DNA of 64,000 nucleotides from Dichotomocladium elegans (GCA_025716815.1 JAIXMN010000003.1:682001-746000), one strand, 5' to 3'. Shown: positions 10,501-23,722, counted from the first letter of the stretch. Notes: generated by a model from the letters alone, not told the origin. Numbers and translations are program-made.

Positions 10501-13194
10501 AAATAGACGAGGACGATGAAACACTCCTTTATGGTGATCAAAATGCAAATCTCTCAACTGGTCTCCAAGAGTCAATTGCAGCTGCTGGCACAATTGACGA
10601 AGTTAACGTCAGCGTTCTTGGTAATATGAATGAAGTCGTGAAGATAAGTTACTGGTGCCTCGTCTATACAGTCAACGGAACGATAAAGGTATGCACAATA
10701 GAAAAATAACACATTTTGTCTAACTTGAAGTGCCAATAGATATATAGTCTTCCAGGATTTGAGGAGTGTTTCTCTGCACCTCATTTCGATGCTCTCTCTA
10801 TGCTCATTACCGATAGGAAGTCGACAGAGAGCGTAAATAATGGATCTAATACGACAAATCCAACTAAATACACATCCATGCATCCGGTAGAAGAAGGCAA
10901 TATAAACCTCATACGAGAGATCTTGATGACCAACATTGGCAAAGAAAGAAAAGATCCTCATTTAGTGGTAAAAGAGAAGAAGTTTTAGTCATAGAAGGAT
11001 GATTTATTAACCAGAGCCATAGGTCAGGACAAACACAAACGATATCGTGATTTACAAGGCATTCCAATATTTGCCCGACCCTGAAAACATGCACAACGAA
11101 GGGGATATTGACCTGACAGATCGACATGTTGAAATGATCGAGGATGAGCGATTAGCACTTCGATTCTCGCGCGTGCACCATGAATATGTGTCGAGGACAG
11201 CCGATAAAGCTGCGGAACAAATTGAGGATGACGAGGAATATACACGACAACGGAAGTTGCTAAAGCCATTTTACGACGTTGCGGGATACACAGGTGTCTT
11301 TGTAGCAGGTACTCAGCCTGTATGGCTAATGTGCTCTTGCAAGAGCTTCGTTCGAGCCCATCCGATGCGTGTGGAGAAGGAAGAAATTATTGGTTTCACT
11401 CAATTCCATAACGTTAACTGTCGCCATGGATTTATCACTGTGGACTCTAATGTAAGGGCTAATCACAGGGAGATACGCCGTACGTGCGCTGACTATGTCT
11501 GTATAGTATACCCTCCGATTATGTACTTTGCCCGTGGATGGAGTTACATATGACATGGACTGGATTGTACGAAAGGTACCAATGAATCAGACGCTTCACA
11601 AAATTGTGTATCATCCCACCATGCGTGTGTATTCTGTCCTTGTGTCACAAGAGAAGCCGGTCCGTCTACGGAACGATGAAGGTGTATTTACTGATGGACT
11701 CGAAGATGAACCGCGGAAGGACGGCGAATTTCTACCATCTGTCGGCCACTATTCTCTCCTAATGATATCGCCTGTTACGTGGGAGACGGTTGATCGTGTG
11801 GAATTTCAGGAGTACGAACAAGGCTTGTCTCTTGAATGTACACAGCTTGAGTCAAAGCAAACGAGTAGCGGCAAGAAGCATTTCATATCGGTGGGCACAG
11901 GTTATTTACGTGGAGAAGATACAGCTATGCGTGGCTCGGTGAGGAAATATTCATAGGCATTCCATCTACTATAGCTAATGCGCTTCCATAGATCCATATT
12001 TTCGATATCATTGAAGTTGTCCCGGATCCCAATAACCCTCAAACGAACCACCGATTTAAGCACCTCCACACCGAAGATGTCAAAGGGGCGGTGACCGCCA
12101 TGTGTGACATTGTCGGACATTTGGTGTCGTGCATCGGCTCAAAGGTTATTTGACTAAGCACCCGGGTTGAGAAAAACAATGGAAAAGCTACTAATTACGA
12201 ACTACAGGTTATTATTTGGAGCTTCGAAGACAATGAGAGTCTAGTGGGAGTTGCATTTATCGATGTGCAGATTTATGTGACAAGCATAAGCTCAATGAAG
12301 AACTTTATTGTCCTGGGAGATGCACAGAAATCAGTGTGGTTTCTTGGATTCCAAGTGGAACCCGCGAAACTTGTTTTATTAGGGAAGGACTACCAGTCTT
12401 TTGAAGTTAGCAGTACCAACTTCATCATCGACGATAGGTCCATGTACCTGTTAATAGGCGACACAGAAGAAAATCTGAATATTTTTCAGTACGCACCGTT
12501 TAGTAAGTTGCCTATAAATTAAATGCGAGACCCATAAGGAAAGTCTAATTATATTGACATCATTAGATCTACAATCATTTGCGGGCCAAAAACTGATACG
12601 TCGAGGCGATTTTCATATTGGAAGCGAAGTGCGATCCATGGTGCGGCTTCCCCAAATCGTTCAGATGGGCGAAAACAAAGCTCACAGTTATAGTCGACGC
12701 TACTTTTGTCTATGCGGTGAGTGGATTGGATGGTGTATTTTTTTTTGGATGGGAAGGTGGAAGAGATTATTAATTGGTGCGGGGGCATAAAATTATAGGA
12801 TCGTTTTCAGGTAGCATATCGGTTGTGTCACCTATACCAGAGAAGACATTCAAACGTCTCAACACCCTCTATGGTCAACTGGTAAATGGAATCCAGCACG
12901 TTGCAGGACTTAATCCAAGGGCGTTTCGGTAAGACAACAGTGTAGCCCCATGCATAGATTATCACACCCTGCCTTCAACTTATTGATATTATAACTGTAT
13001 GTAGACTTATCAAGGGCTACAAACAAAGGATGTCCTCTAATCGTACCAAAGCCGTGCTGGATGGCGATTTAATCTTTGAGTTCGCGGGTCTCTCGGTGAA
13101 TCAGCAGCGAGAGATGACTAAGCAGATCGGTACAACGGTTGAGCGCATTATGGAAGATTTGGTAGAGATTGATATTAGCATCGATCATTTTTAA
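7568..13194 (+). CDS. CFT1: Cleavage and polyadenylation factor subunit CFT1/CPSF160
   Basis: Large scaffold subunit of the mRNA cleavage and polyadenylation factor; it binds poly(A)-signal RNA with WDR33 and CPSF30 in the nucleus. It begins MSAYTIHKELFPPQTVEHAQ and ends DISIDHF, with roughly 1,500 residues over about sixteen exons, near the family size. The N-terminal beta-propeller region carries the family segment MAFLGDYYEPTLAILFE, then the MMS1-type repeats; the C-terminal CPSF_A region includes YLLIGDTEENLNIFQYAP and FEFAGLSVNQQREMTKQIG. An acidic linker (about genomic 10300-10600) separates propellers, and a second acidic stretch lies near 7730-7800. All introns I traced are GT-AG; some internal boundaries (for example around 10120 and 12700) are approximate. 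It is divergent from OCA1. Confidence 0.93.
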
Positions 13195-13687
13195 AAAGTT
13201 ATTTAAAGACGACTGATAAGTTCTACGGACATACCATATACGTGTAAAGGCTTGGTGCTTTGTTTATCATGGATTGATTGGGACTTCCTACATGGTGGAC
13301 CATCTTGGATGATTATTATTGCGCTTCTTACTTGTACAACGCACTGAGTTGAAATGTCGTCGACAACCCTCATCAATATATGTCTCTCCCTTTCTCTTTC
13401 TTCTTGCACTCTCCTTCTTTCGCTATCGATTAAACAATTCACCAATCGTGCACACAATTCTTTCTTTTTGTCGGTGCATGCTTTTAAAAAGTCTCTTTCC
13501 TTTCCTTACATAATTGTCTACTGCTACGGTCCCTTTTCTTGGAGAACAAACCACACAGAAGACAAGTCACCCTGTACCCTTACAACAGTCGCCCGCCCTG
13601 ACGACAGGCTTCATTAAGCATTATCCCAGCATTTATTCCATTTGTTACGCTCCTGTGTGATACCCTTCAGCATATAACCTGAGAGAC
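13195..13687. other. CFT1 / UPF0658 intergenic
   Basis: About 490 bp with CT-rich tracts (13380-13470) typical of fungal promoters upstream of UPF0658. Nothing else is seen. Confidence 0.5.
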
Positions 13688-15184
13688 ATGTGGATCATCT
13701 CGCGAATCGTAAGGAAATGGTGAAGTGAGCCGCTGTTTTATCCCTGGTCTCCTCAAAAGCGTTCTTTTGTCTAGTTTGGCGAATCACGGTGGACACGTGC
13801 CATATTTATGACCATTGTCATCCAGGCTGTTCTGGCCATTGTCTTTGAAGCCATTATTTTTGCCTATCATGCCAATCAGATTAGCATTATCGACAAGGAG
13901 CGACTAGACCAGAAGGGGTTTGGCGAGAATTTAACAACAGCTTATGCCAATGCAAGGTCTTTGCTTGTTTACTTTGTGCTCTTCATGGTCGCTCAAGTGT
14001 TCACGGTTGCGCTAGTAATTGATGCGGCAAGTGGACGAGAGAGAACAATAACTTAGATCATGCGGGATCGCTAATCCGCTCATTGTCCGCTTTATAGGTC
14101 TATCAGAAGAACACCATCCAGCTGATTGCCTTGGTATGCTTTGAGCTGGGCATGAGCGCCTATTCTGTCATCCAATACCACCAGTCATCAACACTGTTCG
14201 GCGGAGGTGATGCAAACATCAAACTTGTCGTCGCTTATCTGGGCAATTCGTACCATGCCTCTAAATGGGCAGAGATCACAATGATCTGTGTCATGATTGT
14301 GAGCTCTATGATTTTTTGCTTCCTCGCCTATAAACTCTATCTCGAGTTTGGTTGGCACATTTACAAAAAGATTGGAGCTGATCTCGCTATGCGCGGTGAG
14401 TATTTCTTTGTTTCACTTATGAAGAAACTGAGATTAATGGCTTTATCAGATCGGTATAAAATGTACCAGATTTTCATGATGCTACTAAAGCTCGATTTCT
14501 TCTTTTTCCTCGGCCTTTCGGTCCAGTACCTTGCACTGCTTTGTGTGGCATGGTGGCCTGAGGCGACATCGGATGAATCAAGATCAGCCATTGTCAAGGA
14601 ACTCATAGAGCATATCATCCTTAGCTGCGCAGTGTCCATTACTATGCTCTGCATGGCGTATTGGGGTGTAAGTGACATCCACCTGGTTTATTGGATGATA
14701 TGCTATGTGCTGACTCTTCTCCTTTGGTGGACTGATTCTAGCTGCGGCGTGAGAAGAAACTCACCATGTACATCTTTTTTGGCCTTGCAGCAACAAGTAT
14801 GGGCTATTTTGTCTATATGTTGGTTCAGATTTACCAAGATCCAGACCGTTTTATCGGGTCAAGGGTGTTCCTGACATTCTTTTGCAAGTATCTGACCAAA
14901 TAGACTGACAATATGAATACTGACCAAACGTCATTTTATAGTGTGTGTGGATCTTGTGCTTATCCTCGTTTCTGTACCAGTTGCCATTATCTGTGTGAAG
15001 AACTTTAATAATGGGCTTATCAACCACAGTAAGTGAAAAGGGGTTGGTGCGTTAGAGGAATTAAGTATACCAACGATAGCCACTTGTAGTTTCACATGCC
15101 ACTGCCACAACAGCTGTTTCAGCTCATTCCATGACTCCTATCGGTCACGAAAAGTCGAGCAACCGGCGGTGGTCCATTGAGTAA
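13688..15184 (+). CDS. UPF0658 Golgi-type multi-pass membrane protein
   Basis: Resembles the fungal UPF0658 family (Golgi membrane proteins such as fission yeast SPAC1952.10c); biochemical role unknown. The first exon MWIISRI is joined by a 90-bp intron to [19 protein letters not shown]. Hydrophobic helices follow: about seven, including [104 protein letters not shown] and [16 protein letters not shown]. The tail is a short Ser/His-rich cytosolic end with WSIE before the stop. Intron 2 (14027-14097) uses a GC donor GCAAGT; the alternative GT two bases on would shift frame. About 350-370 residues. Confidence 0.8.
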
Positions 15185-15683
15185 CTCATAATCCCCCTCC
15201 TTTCTCCTCCTCCTTTATCTTTCTCATTATTCCCTAGAGGTCTCCTATTTATCTGCTTCTGTTGTCTCACAAAAGATTTTCGCTATCTCTCTTTACCCTC
15301 TCCTCTCTCTCACAAAATATAGCTTTATAGTACTTCCAATAAGCGTACTTGTACGAACTGGTGAGAGCTTATTGATGTCTAATGCGGGATTTTGTATTTT
15401 TTCTGCACCATATCTTCCTGTGTCGCTCATGGACCACCACGTTTTTTGATAGCCATGCTTATTAGAAGCACTCTATCTTGCATTAAGAAATGACCCGGTC
15501 TCGGACCTGCATCGTGTTTACCAGAGGTTGGGAACCTGCTGTATAAGTCCATGCGAATCATGCAGTGTTGGATCGTCTGACCCCTGAGCAGAGACTACCC
15601 GTGGGAAATTTCAGATGTGTACTTCACTCTCTTCAGTCTTGTTCGCATCCTCTCTTTCGCTTAAAACTAAAGAACGGCACTCC

Positions 15684-16735
15684 ATGACTCAACTCGATTA
15701 CTCCAACGAGCCTAAACGGAACAACAACCAGTTGATCGTTCGCAAAGACAAACCCTTCAATGCGGAACCACAACTTTCTGATCTTATCAAAAGATACATC
15801 ACTCCTGAGCCCCACTTCTTCATCCGATCCCATGGTCCTGTTCCTATGGACCTTGAGACGGAAACCCACTCCGTTACTGTCACCACGCTCGATGGGACCC
15901 AATACCACATTCCTGTCCTTGACCTGATGAGCAAGTTTGAAAAAGTAGACGTGGTGATGGCCATGCAAGTAAGATGCGAACACTCTTTCCAGACGTGATC
16001 CCCTGACTCCGTGCCTTGAGTCTAAATATATAATGAATGCTCTTTTTTCCCCTAGTGCGCAGTAAGTTCTGGCCTTGGGTGTAAATATGGAGATGGCACT
16101 GTCATTGTTTCTTCCAACAGATATTTCTCTTCCCTTGTCTTTTTGTGTATAGGGAAATCGGCGGGATGGACTGCATCGCGTGAAACACACCAAAGGCGTA
16201 CGCATATTCAAGCAAAACATCGTGGCACATTCTTAGCGCGTTATATGTTCCTTTGTGTAGGTTATTTGGGGTGCAGCTGCCATAGGCAATGGTTTGTACA
16301 GCGGCTGCCGTTTGAGAGATGTCCTTCACTTCGTTGGGATCAACACACACATCAAAAATATTCAGAGACTTCATGTTGCATTCGAATCGGTCGAACAGGC
16401 AAGTAAAAAAAAACTAGAAATTTCCTTTTTAGCAAGTTTACCGACTTTGAGCCACCTCTTTCAGTGCGAAGAAGACGTATGCTATGGAACCTCCATTCCT
16501 CTTTCTAAGGCACTGCAAGTATTCTTTATTGTTCATATTCCATAATGCTTCTAACTTTGGAACATAAAACCTGTCAGTGACGAGTTCGGTGATGTCCTGT
16601 TAGCCTATGAGGTATTATTTACTGCTGATTTGATCCTGAAGACTTCAAGCTGATAGCATATCCCAGATGAATCATGCCCCGCTGACTCGTGATCATGGCT
16701 ATCCAATCCGAGTGGTGGTGCCTGGTAAGTATCAC

Positions 16736-16769
<34 letters not shown>

Positions 16770-17563
16770 CAGAGAGTACGAATCCAAATACAATTGTGCC
16801 GTTTAGGTTATATTGGTGCCCGATCCGTCAAGTATCTCAAATCGATTACTGTTCAAGACCATGAGTCGACTGCATTTTTTCAGCAACGCGATTATAAACT
16901 TTTGCCTGGTATGGTATCCACAGAGAGCGATGCAAACGCGTACTGGTGCAAGGTGCCATCCATCAATGAGTACAATGTACAGTCGTATGTGTGCAGCCCT
17001 CCTAATGGTGAGGTTTCTGAGGCAAAAATGTGGCCCGCTCAAGGTTATGCGCTCTCAGGTATGAAGGCGGAAAACTCTTTTCTTTTTGCCATGTCCGTGT
17101 ATGTGGATAATAAACTATCTAATTCCTTTTTCTCTCCTGTATGCCGCTTTCACAATTATTAGGCGGAGGACGGTCTATCCAACGCGTAGGCATGTATATA
17201 ACTCAATTAAGGCGCGGATAATTCGACTCTTTTACACGTATTCCTTTAGACGTTTCGGGCGACAATGGTCAGACGTGGCAGGTTGCAGAACTCTACCAGC
17301 CGGCAAGCACCGGATCCGGTCGATCATGGGGATGGTGTCTATGGACAGCGCGGGTAACGGGTCTTCCAGGCGTGCGTATTGTCAGTCGGGCAGGTAACGG
17401 CATAAATATTGATTATACGTGTAGAGCTGAATAGCTGAGTGGCGCATATGCATCTATTTATCTAGTCGACTCGGCAGGTAATGTGCAGCAGGAATTTCCG
17501 ATCTGGAACTATCGTGGTGTCCTAAACAATGCATGGCGCACAATGGACGCCGCTACGCTGTGA
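15684..17563 (+). CDS. Sulfite oxidase, molybdopterin type without cytochrome b5
   Basis: Oxidises sulfite to sulfate using a Mo-molybdopterin cofactor. Eleven exons sum to 1,137 bp, 378 residues. The N-terminus has FFIRSHGPVP, then CAGNRRDGL, where the Cys is the Mo ligand, then the segments WGAAAIGNGLYSGCRLRDVL, GDVLLAYEMNHAPLTRDHG, PIRVVVPG and the dimerisation domain GGGRSIQRVDVSGDNGQTW ending in FPIWNYRGVLNNAW. There is no haem domain, as in plant-type enzymes, and the C-terminus ATL is not a standard peroxisomal signal. The start at 15684 (MTQLDYSNEP) fits the family better than the ATG at 15615. Exon 2 is only 6 nt (16056-16061, TGCGCA). Three introns have GC donors (16399-16464, 16515-16577, 17190-17249). 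Intron 7 holds a CA/GA microsatellite. Confidence 0.92.
16734..16770 (+). repeat. CA/GA microsatellite in a sulfite oxidase intron
   Basis: A (CA)n run passes straight into a (GA)n run inside the intron between 16725 and 16806. It is likely length-variable but lies outside the coding sequence. Confidence 0.9.
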
Positions 17564-18185
17564 TGTGAGGGAAGAGAATGCGGTCTCCTCTCTAAAACAT
17601 TAGTACATAAATATGCAGGGTTTTTCGTATTAAACTCTGTTTGGATCTGGGAAGCAATACATCTAGAAGTGGACGAAGCGATGGTTACTGCGCACATCAT
17701 TACTGCGATAAATATACATCAGAGCTCTGGATAAACCTTTCATTGCAATGGCAACTCTCCGGTGCGTTTGTATCCCGATTCTCTGTACCACTCGATATGG
17801 TTTCCGTCATAATAACGGCATGATTCCAAGACTGCAATGCAGAGAGAATGTCTAAGTCATAATTGTACTCGCCCACGGCGATCTTTTCGCATCAGCATGA
17901 CTACTCGTGTGCAATGAGCATTGCCCCCAGGAGGTCACAAGAACAAAAAAATGGCCTATAAATTTTCGCAAAACGAAAAATAAGAGTGTCATCCTCTTCT
18001 TCCACTCTTTCTGACTTGCCATACTTTATTTCCTGAGAACCAAGTGCAATTCCTTTTCCTTGACTATAGCGAAATGATCACGGATCAGTATCCAAAAGAT
18101 CCAATAACAGTAAGAAAAACTTGACAACACATGTGGTACAATGGTTTTAATTGCCCGGCATGAGTAGATCTCTTCTAAAGCAGAG
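17564..18185. other. Intergenic, nothing recognised
   Basis: About 620 bp between the sulfite oxidase stop and the CLASP-like ATG. It is AT-rich downstream sequence plus a short promoter; no gene, repeat or RNA is visible. Confidence 0.5.
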
Positions 18186-21100
18186 ATGGATTGCGAAATG
18201 CGTCGCATTCATACTCTCTTCAAGAACAAAGAAACCGAGGAGTCGTGGGAGCAACTTAACAGTGCACTAATGAATGTCACACGGTGGGTCGAAGAAGACA
18301 AAGTGCACGAATATGATGGCTTTGTCAAGCATATCAAACAGCTGCATGACGGCATCAATCGCACGGTAATTTGTCCCATACGCGCGGACTTTTTTCATTT
18401 CGGGAGCGCGCGTAAATTTTTTTTTCTGGGCGTTCAGATAATCTAATTTCCTTTTTTAATCTAGCTGCTCAGTCAACGGACGCGTCTCGCTGGCATGGCC
18501 ACCCAACTCCTCGAAACCTTAGCAACCAATATGGGGCGAGCGTACGAACCTTTGCATGATCTCTTTCATGCCACACTTGTTAGCATGTTTGCAAGAACAA
18601 AAAAAGTGACTGTCAAACAGGCCGTCACGTGTATGATGACAATTATTGAGGCCGCCAAAATGCCGCGTTACATCCCTCGCTTCGCAGATATCATTACTAA
18701 CCGAGATATACGCCGTAATCCATCAACCTTGGCGTCTGCCGCAGCCTGCATTGAGAAGGCGGTTGAAGTCAATGCAATCGAAGCTATTGAACCATATCTC
18801 GGGGCCGTCGAAGCGTCAATACGGGTCGGTATCACCAAGCCAGCGGCCGAGGTGCGTGCAAGCTTGCGTTCATGCTTCCAAACCTACCAGCGCAAAATGC
18901 CAGAAAAAGCAGCACGGTAAATACTGAATGTCATAAGTGAAAGGAAAACATGAAGCTCATTCTTGATTAGATTCCATGACCGCTTACCCGAGCTGACAAG
19001 AAAATATCTTAATCCACCTCAAGTAAAATCGGAGCGAGCTCGAGCTCGAGCCCGCATCGTTTGCAGCAGCAGCAGCGGCAGCGGCAGCAAAGTTTATAGC
19101 TCCAACGACACCAAAAAGCCCAGCACCGGCATTAGCACTAATATCAGAACCAACAACGAAACCAGCATTAACACAAATATCAACGTCAGCGACGATACCA
19201 GCAATAATACCAGCAGCAAACCAGCAACTGGCTTATCTTCAAGAATCTCAAGTGGACGCGGCAGTCTCCCTCATCGCCGACCACCACCGATACGGCCCGT
19301 GATTACTCGTCGCAGCGCGCCTCATTCTCACCTTGATCTTCCAGCACGATCAGCTCCGCAGAGGTGCAACATTCGCAGTCGTCTCCAAACAAAGGCAAGC
19401 GCTACTCAGACGAAGCCTGCACTTAATACCGCAACAACTACAGTTGCAAGGGTTACGAAACGGAGGAGTGAGTCTTCAGCGATCACTCCACGAATAGTCA
19501 GAAAAGTAGGCGCTATGAAACCATCACGTGACCGACAATCTGCAATGCCGCCAATGGAGGAGAGCAGCGATAGCGGGGCATTCACCGAGCTGGCAACAGC
19601 GTCCTCCTCTAAGCAACGGCAGCTTTTAATTCCTAGCGAATCTACTGTACCGCCTCCATCAAGCTCCGTATCTCTACCTTCAGCAGTAATTCGTGGCACC
19701 AACAACAATGGCAGCAATGAACCTCTCACAGAGCCAGCAACAATTCCTTGCGAGCGCCCGAACGTCCTTTCTGGTTATTCTACTACTGCAGATTCTAATG
19801 CTGCAAACGCCGTAGCTGGTCAGCGCTCCAATTTCCCAGCAACGACTCCCCATTATAATCCCTTGACACCCGAATATATACCAGCAAGGACTCCCCATTT
19901 TAACTCATTGACACCCGAATATATACCAAAGAAAGAAATGACTGATGTGTCTGATCAAGAACATCCATCTCGATCTAGCTACGATGAATCTACAGAAGCA
20001 GCGGCGATTTCCGACCCAATAGGCTCTACTTCGATAACCGGCAATGTGCCTCTCACAGAGCCAGCAACAATTCCTTGCGAGCGCCCGAACGTCCTTTCTG
20101 GTTATTCTACTACTACAGATTCTAATACTGCAAACGCCGTAGCAGCTGGTCAGCGCTCCTATTTCCCAACAGGGCCTCTCGATTTTAACGTCTTGACACC
20201 CGAATATATACCAGCAAGGACTCCCCATTTTAACTCATTGACACCCGAATATATACCAAAGAAAGAAATGACTGACGTGTCTGATGAAGAACATCCATCT
20301 CGATTCGGCTATGGTGAATCTACAGAAGCAGCGGCGATTTCCGACCCAATAGGCTCTACTTCGATAACCGGTAATGAGCTTTTCACAGAGCCAGCAACAA
20401 TTCCTTGCGAGCGCCCGAACGTCCTTTCTGATTATTCTACTGCTGCATATTCTAATACTTCAATCGCCGCCGCAGCTGGTCAGCGCTCCAATTTCCCAGC
20501 AACGACTCCCCATTATAATCCCTTGACACCCGAATATATACCAGCAAGGACTCCCCATTTTAACTCATTGACACCCGAATATATACCAAGGAAAGAAATG
20601 ACTGATGTGTCTGATGAAGAACATCCATCTCGATTCGGCTATGGTGAATCTACAGAAGCAGCGGCGATTTCCGACCCAATAGGCTCTACTTCGATAACCG
20701 GCAATGAGCTTTTCACAGAGCCAGCAACAATTCCATGCGAGCGCCCGAACGTCCTTTCTGATTATTCTACTGTTGCATATTCTAATACTTCAATCGCCGC
20801 CGCAGCTGGTCAGCGCTCCAATTTCCCAGCAAGGTCTCCCCATTTTAACTCCTTGACACCCGAATATATACCAAAGAAAGAAATGACTGGTGTGTCTGAT
20901 GAAGAACATCCATCTCGATTTGGTTACGATGAATCTACAGAAGCAGCGGCGATTTTCGACTCAAAAGGCTCTACTCCCATCACAGATAATGAAGCGACCG
21001 AAACCGGCCAGTCGCGCTCTGTACAGCTCATGCCACCCTTATCATACTTTGCCCCATCTTCAGTCATGTCGGCGGACCATCGGAGAAGGAGTCCCAGAAT

Positions 21101-21275
21101 GCGCTATGGAATGAATACTACTCGATTGGCGACGGATGGAAGAGGACATGTTCCAATCTCAAGACCACCGACTCTCAGTGGCACGCCAACGCGTCTTATA
21201 AAACGAAAACGGCCGCAGATAGATGATAATGACGGACAAGACGAGAATGTGTGGCCTAAGAGAAGACATCACTAG
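18186..21275 (+). CDS. CLASP N-terminal/TOG-domain protein with tandem-repeat tail
   Basis: Three exons (18186-18365, 18465-18916, 18971-21275) sum to 2,937 bp, 978 residues. Residues about 1-235 form an all-helical HEAT/TOG-like domain resembling the CLASP N-terminal domain: KNKETEESWEQLNSAL early, then IIEAAKMPRYIPRFADIITN. CLASPs bind microtubule plus ends and promote rescue. The remainder is disordered and rich in Ser, Thr, Pro and Asn, with basic patches that could help lattice binding. Residues about 475-900 hold four tandem repeats of 109-110 residues. The C-terminus is strongly basic (KRKRPQ, PKRRHH). Only one TOG-like domain is present, so this is shorter than full CLASP/Stu1. A LINE tail begins 59 bp after the stop. 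Confidence 0.75.
19722..20990 (+). repeat. In-frame tandem repeat of 109-110 codons
   Basis: Units start near 19731, 20058, 20388 and 20718, giving periods of 327, 330 and 330 bp. The fourth unit is shortened by loss of one inner block. Each unit carries EPATIPCERPNVLS, one or two copies of LTPEYIP and the block EEHPSRFGY followed by ESTEAAAI. Units are near-identical at the DNA level, which suggests recent duplication or homogenisation. All period lengths keep the frame. Confidence 0.95.
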
Positions 21276-21333
21276 GGAATTCCACAATTAAAAATTTACC
21301 AGAAGCATTTTCGCGGGACACTTTCGTGAAACA

Positions 21334-23722
21334 TTTTTTTTTTTTGTATGGAATGAAATTTAATTCAGAAACCGCGTGAAAAGCGGCATTAGGAACACTT
21401 GGGGCTTTGTGGACTAAAAGAAATCATGCAGTGTTTACTTTTGCTTCTGCATCGAGGCCACGAATCAGCAGGGTGGGGGCGGGCGGCAACGGGCATTTGA
21501 CCAGAAGCGTTCATTGTGGTAGACGAAATGCCAATGTGCTTGCCAAATAGCGAGCAATGTGTGAGGCAATCACTTGGCGGAGATCCACCGGGAGGTGTGT
21601 ATGTGGGGAGGGGGGGTGGCGACCTGAAGTTGGGAGGGCGGGTGTAGGTGAACGTGAGCGCATGTTGATGCTGAAGGATGTTGAAGAAAACGGTGGGCAA
21701 TAGTATCCCAGACTTGGTGTTTGATGGGAACAATACCAGAGGAAGTGTTCGTCGTCAGTGTCGTTTTGGTCGCACAAAACACATGCTGGAGAGGCAAAGG
21801 TGAAAGGAGAGATGGAAGTTTGCTGTGGTAAAGACGCCAGAGAAATGGTGCGGGCGTGGTGGTGGTGGTGGGGATGGGGGCAGTCCAGAAACGCTTCCAT
21901 GCAGAGTGAGAGGTCGGACGAATAGTGGGCTCGATGGGCGCGGTAGGTTGGCCAGTCGCAGCGTTTTAGGTGTGAGTTGGTCGAGGGCGAGGCCGTTGGA
22001 GTCAGATCAAAAAACCACCAAGTTCCTCGTGGATGGTGTCTGGACCGACCAGAGCAAAGAACGCGCGAAAGCGCACCTGATCGGTCGGCTCGGCCGGAAG
22101 GCAAGAAAGGACGGAAAGAGACCAGATTGAGGAGCTGAAGAGAAAGGCATGCCTGACTAAAACCCCCTGTAGGGCGTCTTGAACGTCCCGGTGATCCGAA
22201 CTGCCCAGAGATGGGCAAATCATTTCCAGCGGGGGAGAGGTCGGACACCAGGTCGGGCGCGAAGAATGAGAAATTTGGCTGGATACCCAAGCGGTCAGCT
22301 GCCGAAAACAGTATCTGCATAGATGAGAAGATCGTCGTTACTGGTTGGCCGCATCCGGCGAAAAAGGAGGGGTAGCAGGGCATCGACGCATTGACTGTGG
22401 TGGGTCAAGCACGAGCGAAGAATCGGCATCAGGAAGGAGCCAGGAGGGCCTTCTTCCAAGTGCAACAGGGGGGGGGGGAGATCCACCGAAGCGATAGGGC
22501 GGCATGCTGGGCGGCTGGGTCGAGGACGCTGAGACCACCCTCTTTAACGCGGTCGTGTACAGACAGAGAAACTTACAGCCGGGAAGTTCTTGTGCTTGAG
22601 GAACTGGCAGGATGCGAAGTACGTGCCAAATCCGGCTCAGAAGGAGCGAGTTGGCGATGAGTCCGCGGCTAGCCACCGAAAGGCGCCGAGCAGAAAGAAG
22701 ATACGCGTAGCGGGAGGTCTTGTCCACAAGCGTCTGGAGAAAGGTCCGAAGTTGCCGTTCGGTGCTGGTTAATGGGTATTCGAGGTATATCGTAGCCAGC
22801 TGCAGCGGCCTTGTCGTGCCATTGTGAGATCCCATAGCTCTGAAGCGTGTGTTGCCAGTGTGGATGGGTGGCTCCAGAAAGCGACACGGCGACCGTTTTG
22901 CCGCGATTGAGACGTGCATTAGACGCCTGACTATAGACGTCAAAGATGGATAGCAGAACAGGAAGCTCCTCCGTGCGAGACAGGAAAACCAGGATGTCAT
23001 CGGCATATGCCAGCGCACGGACAGTGAGGAGTGTATTACTAGGCGCGGGTGACAAGACGTAGAGGCTGCCATTCGCCAGTGCAAATGTGAAGCCGGACAT
23101 TCGTGGTTCTGTTTGAAGTGCGCGTAGCAGAGGTTCTATCGCCAAATTGAAAAGTAGTGGAGAGAGGGGGTCGCCTTGTCGGAGGAGGCCTCGCGTCTGT
23201 CGCCAAGGGGCCGAGAGGTAGCCATTGAAATTAATACATAGCGTGGTATCGAAAAATAAGTGTGAGAGACATGATACCAGAGGTTCTGGAAATCCGAAGT
23301 GTCTTAAGCAGGCTCGCAGATACTGAGGATGTATGCGATCGTATGCCTTTTCTTGGTCAAGGAGAACCCCAACCTCGTCTAACTGATGGTGTTTGGCGAA
23401 TTCCATTGCAAGGCGAGCTGTCAGACCATTGTCGGCGATGAACCGGTCAGCCATGAACCCGGTTTGATGCGAACCCGATAACTGCTTGCAGGGCCGGGTT
23501 GAAACGGGATGCGAGCAGACGGGTGAGAAGCTTAGCATCTGCGCAAATGAGGGATATAGGCCTCCAGTTCTTGAAGGAGGTGCGATTCCCCGATTTAGGG
23601 AGGAGCATGACAACCGATCGTTGCCAAGAGGCGGGGAACCGGTGTAAAGTGAGGGCGTCATTAAGAACCTGCAGGAAAAGGGATCGGGCATATTCTGATG
23701 TCTTGCACACGTGACGAAGAAT
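21334..23722 (-). mobile_element. Decayed, 5'-truncated non-LTR retrotransposon (LINE)
   Basis: On the minus strand from about 23720 down to a 12-base poly(A) (T-run at 21334-21345) lies a reverse transcriptase broken by frameshifts. Recognisable pieces are LLPKSGNRTSFKNWRPISL, GFMADRFIADNGLTARLAM, LLDQEKAYDRIHPQYL, LRQGDPLSPLLFNLAIEP, the catalytic ALAYADDILVFLS and a later CVLCDQNDTDDEHFLWYCSH zinc-binding knuckle (zf-RVT type). At least two frame changes occur (near 22700 and 22350), so it is dead. No endonuclease domain remains, consistent with 5' truncation. GC content is higher than the flanks. The insertion lies just downstream of the CLASP-like gene. Confidence 0.85.
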
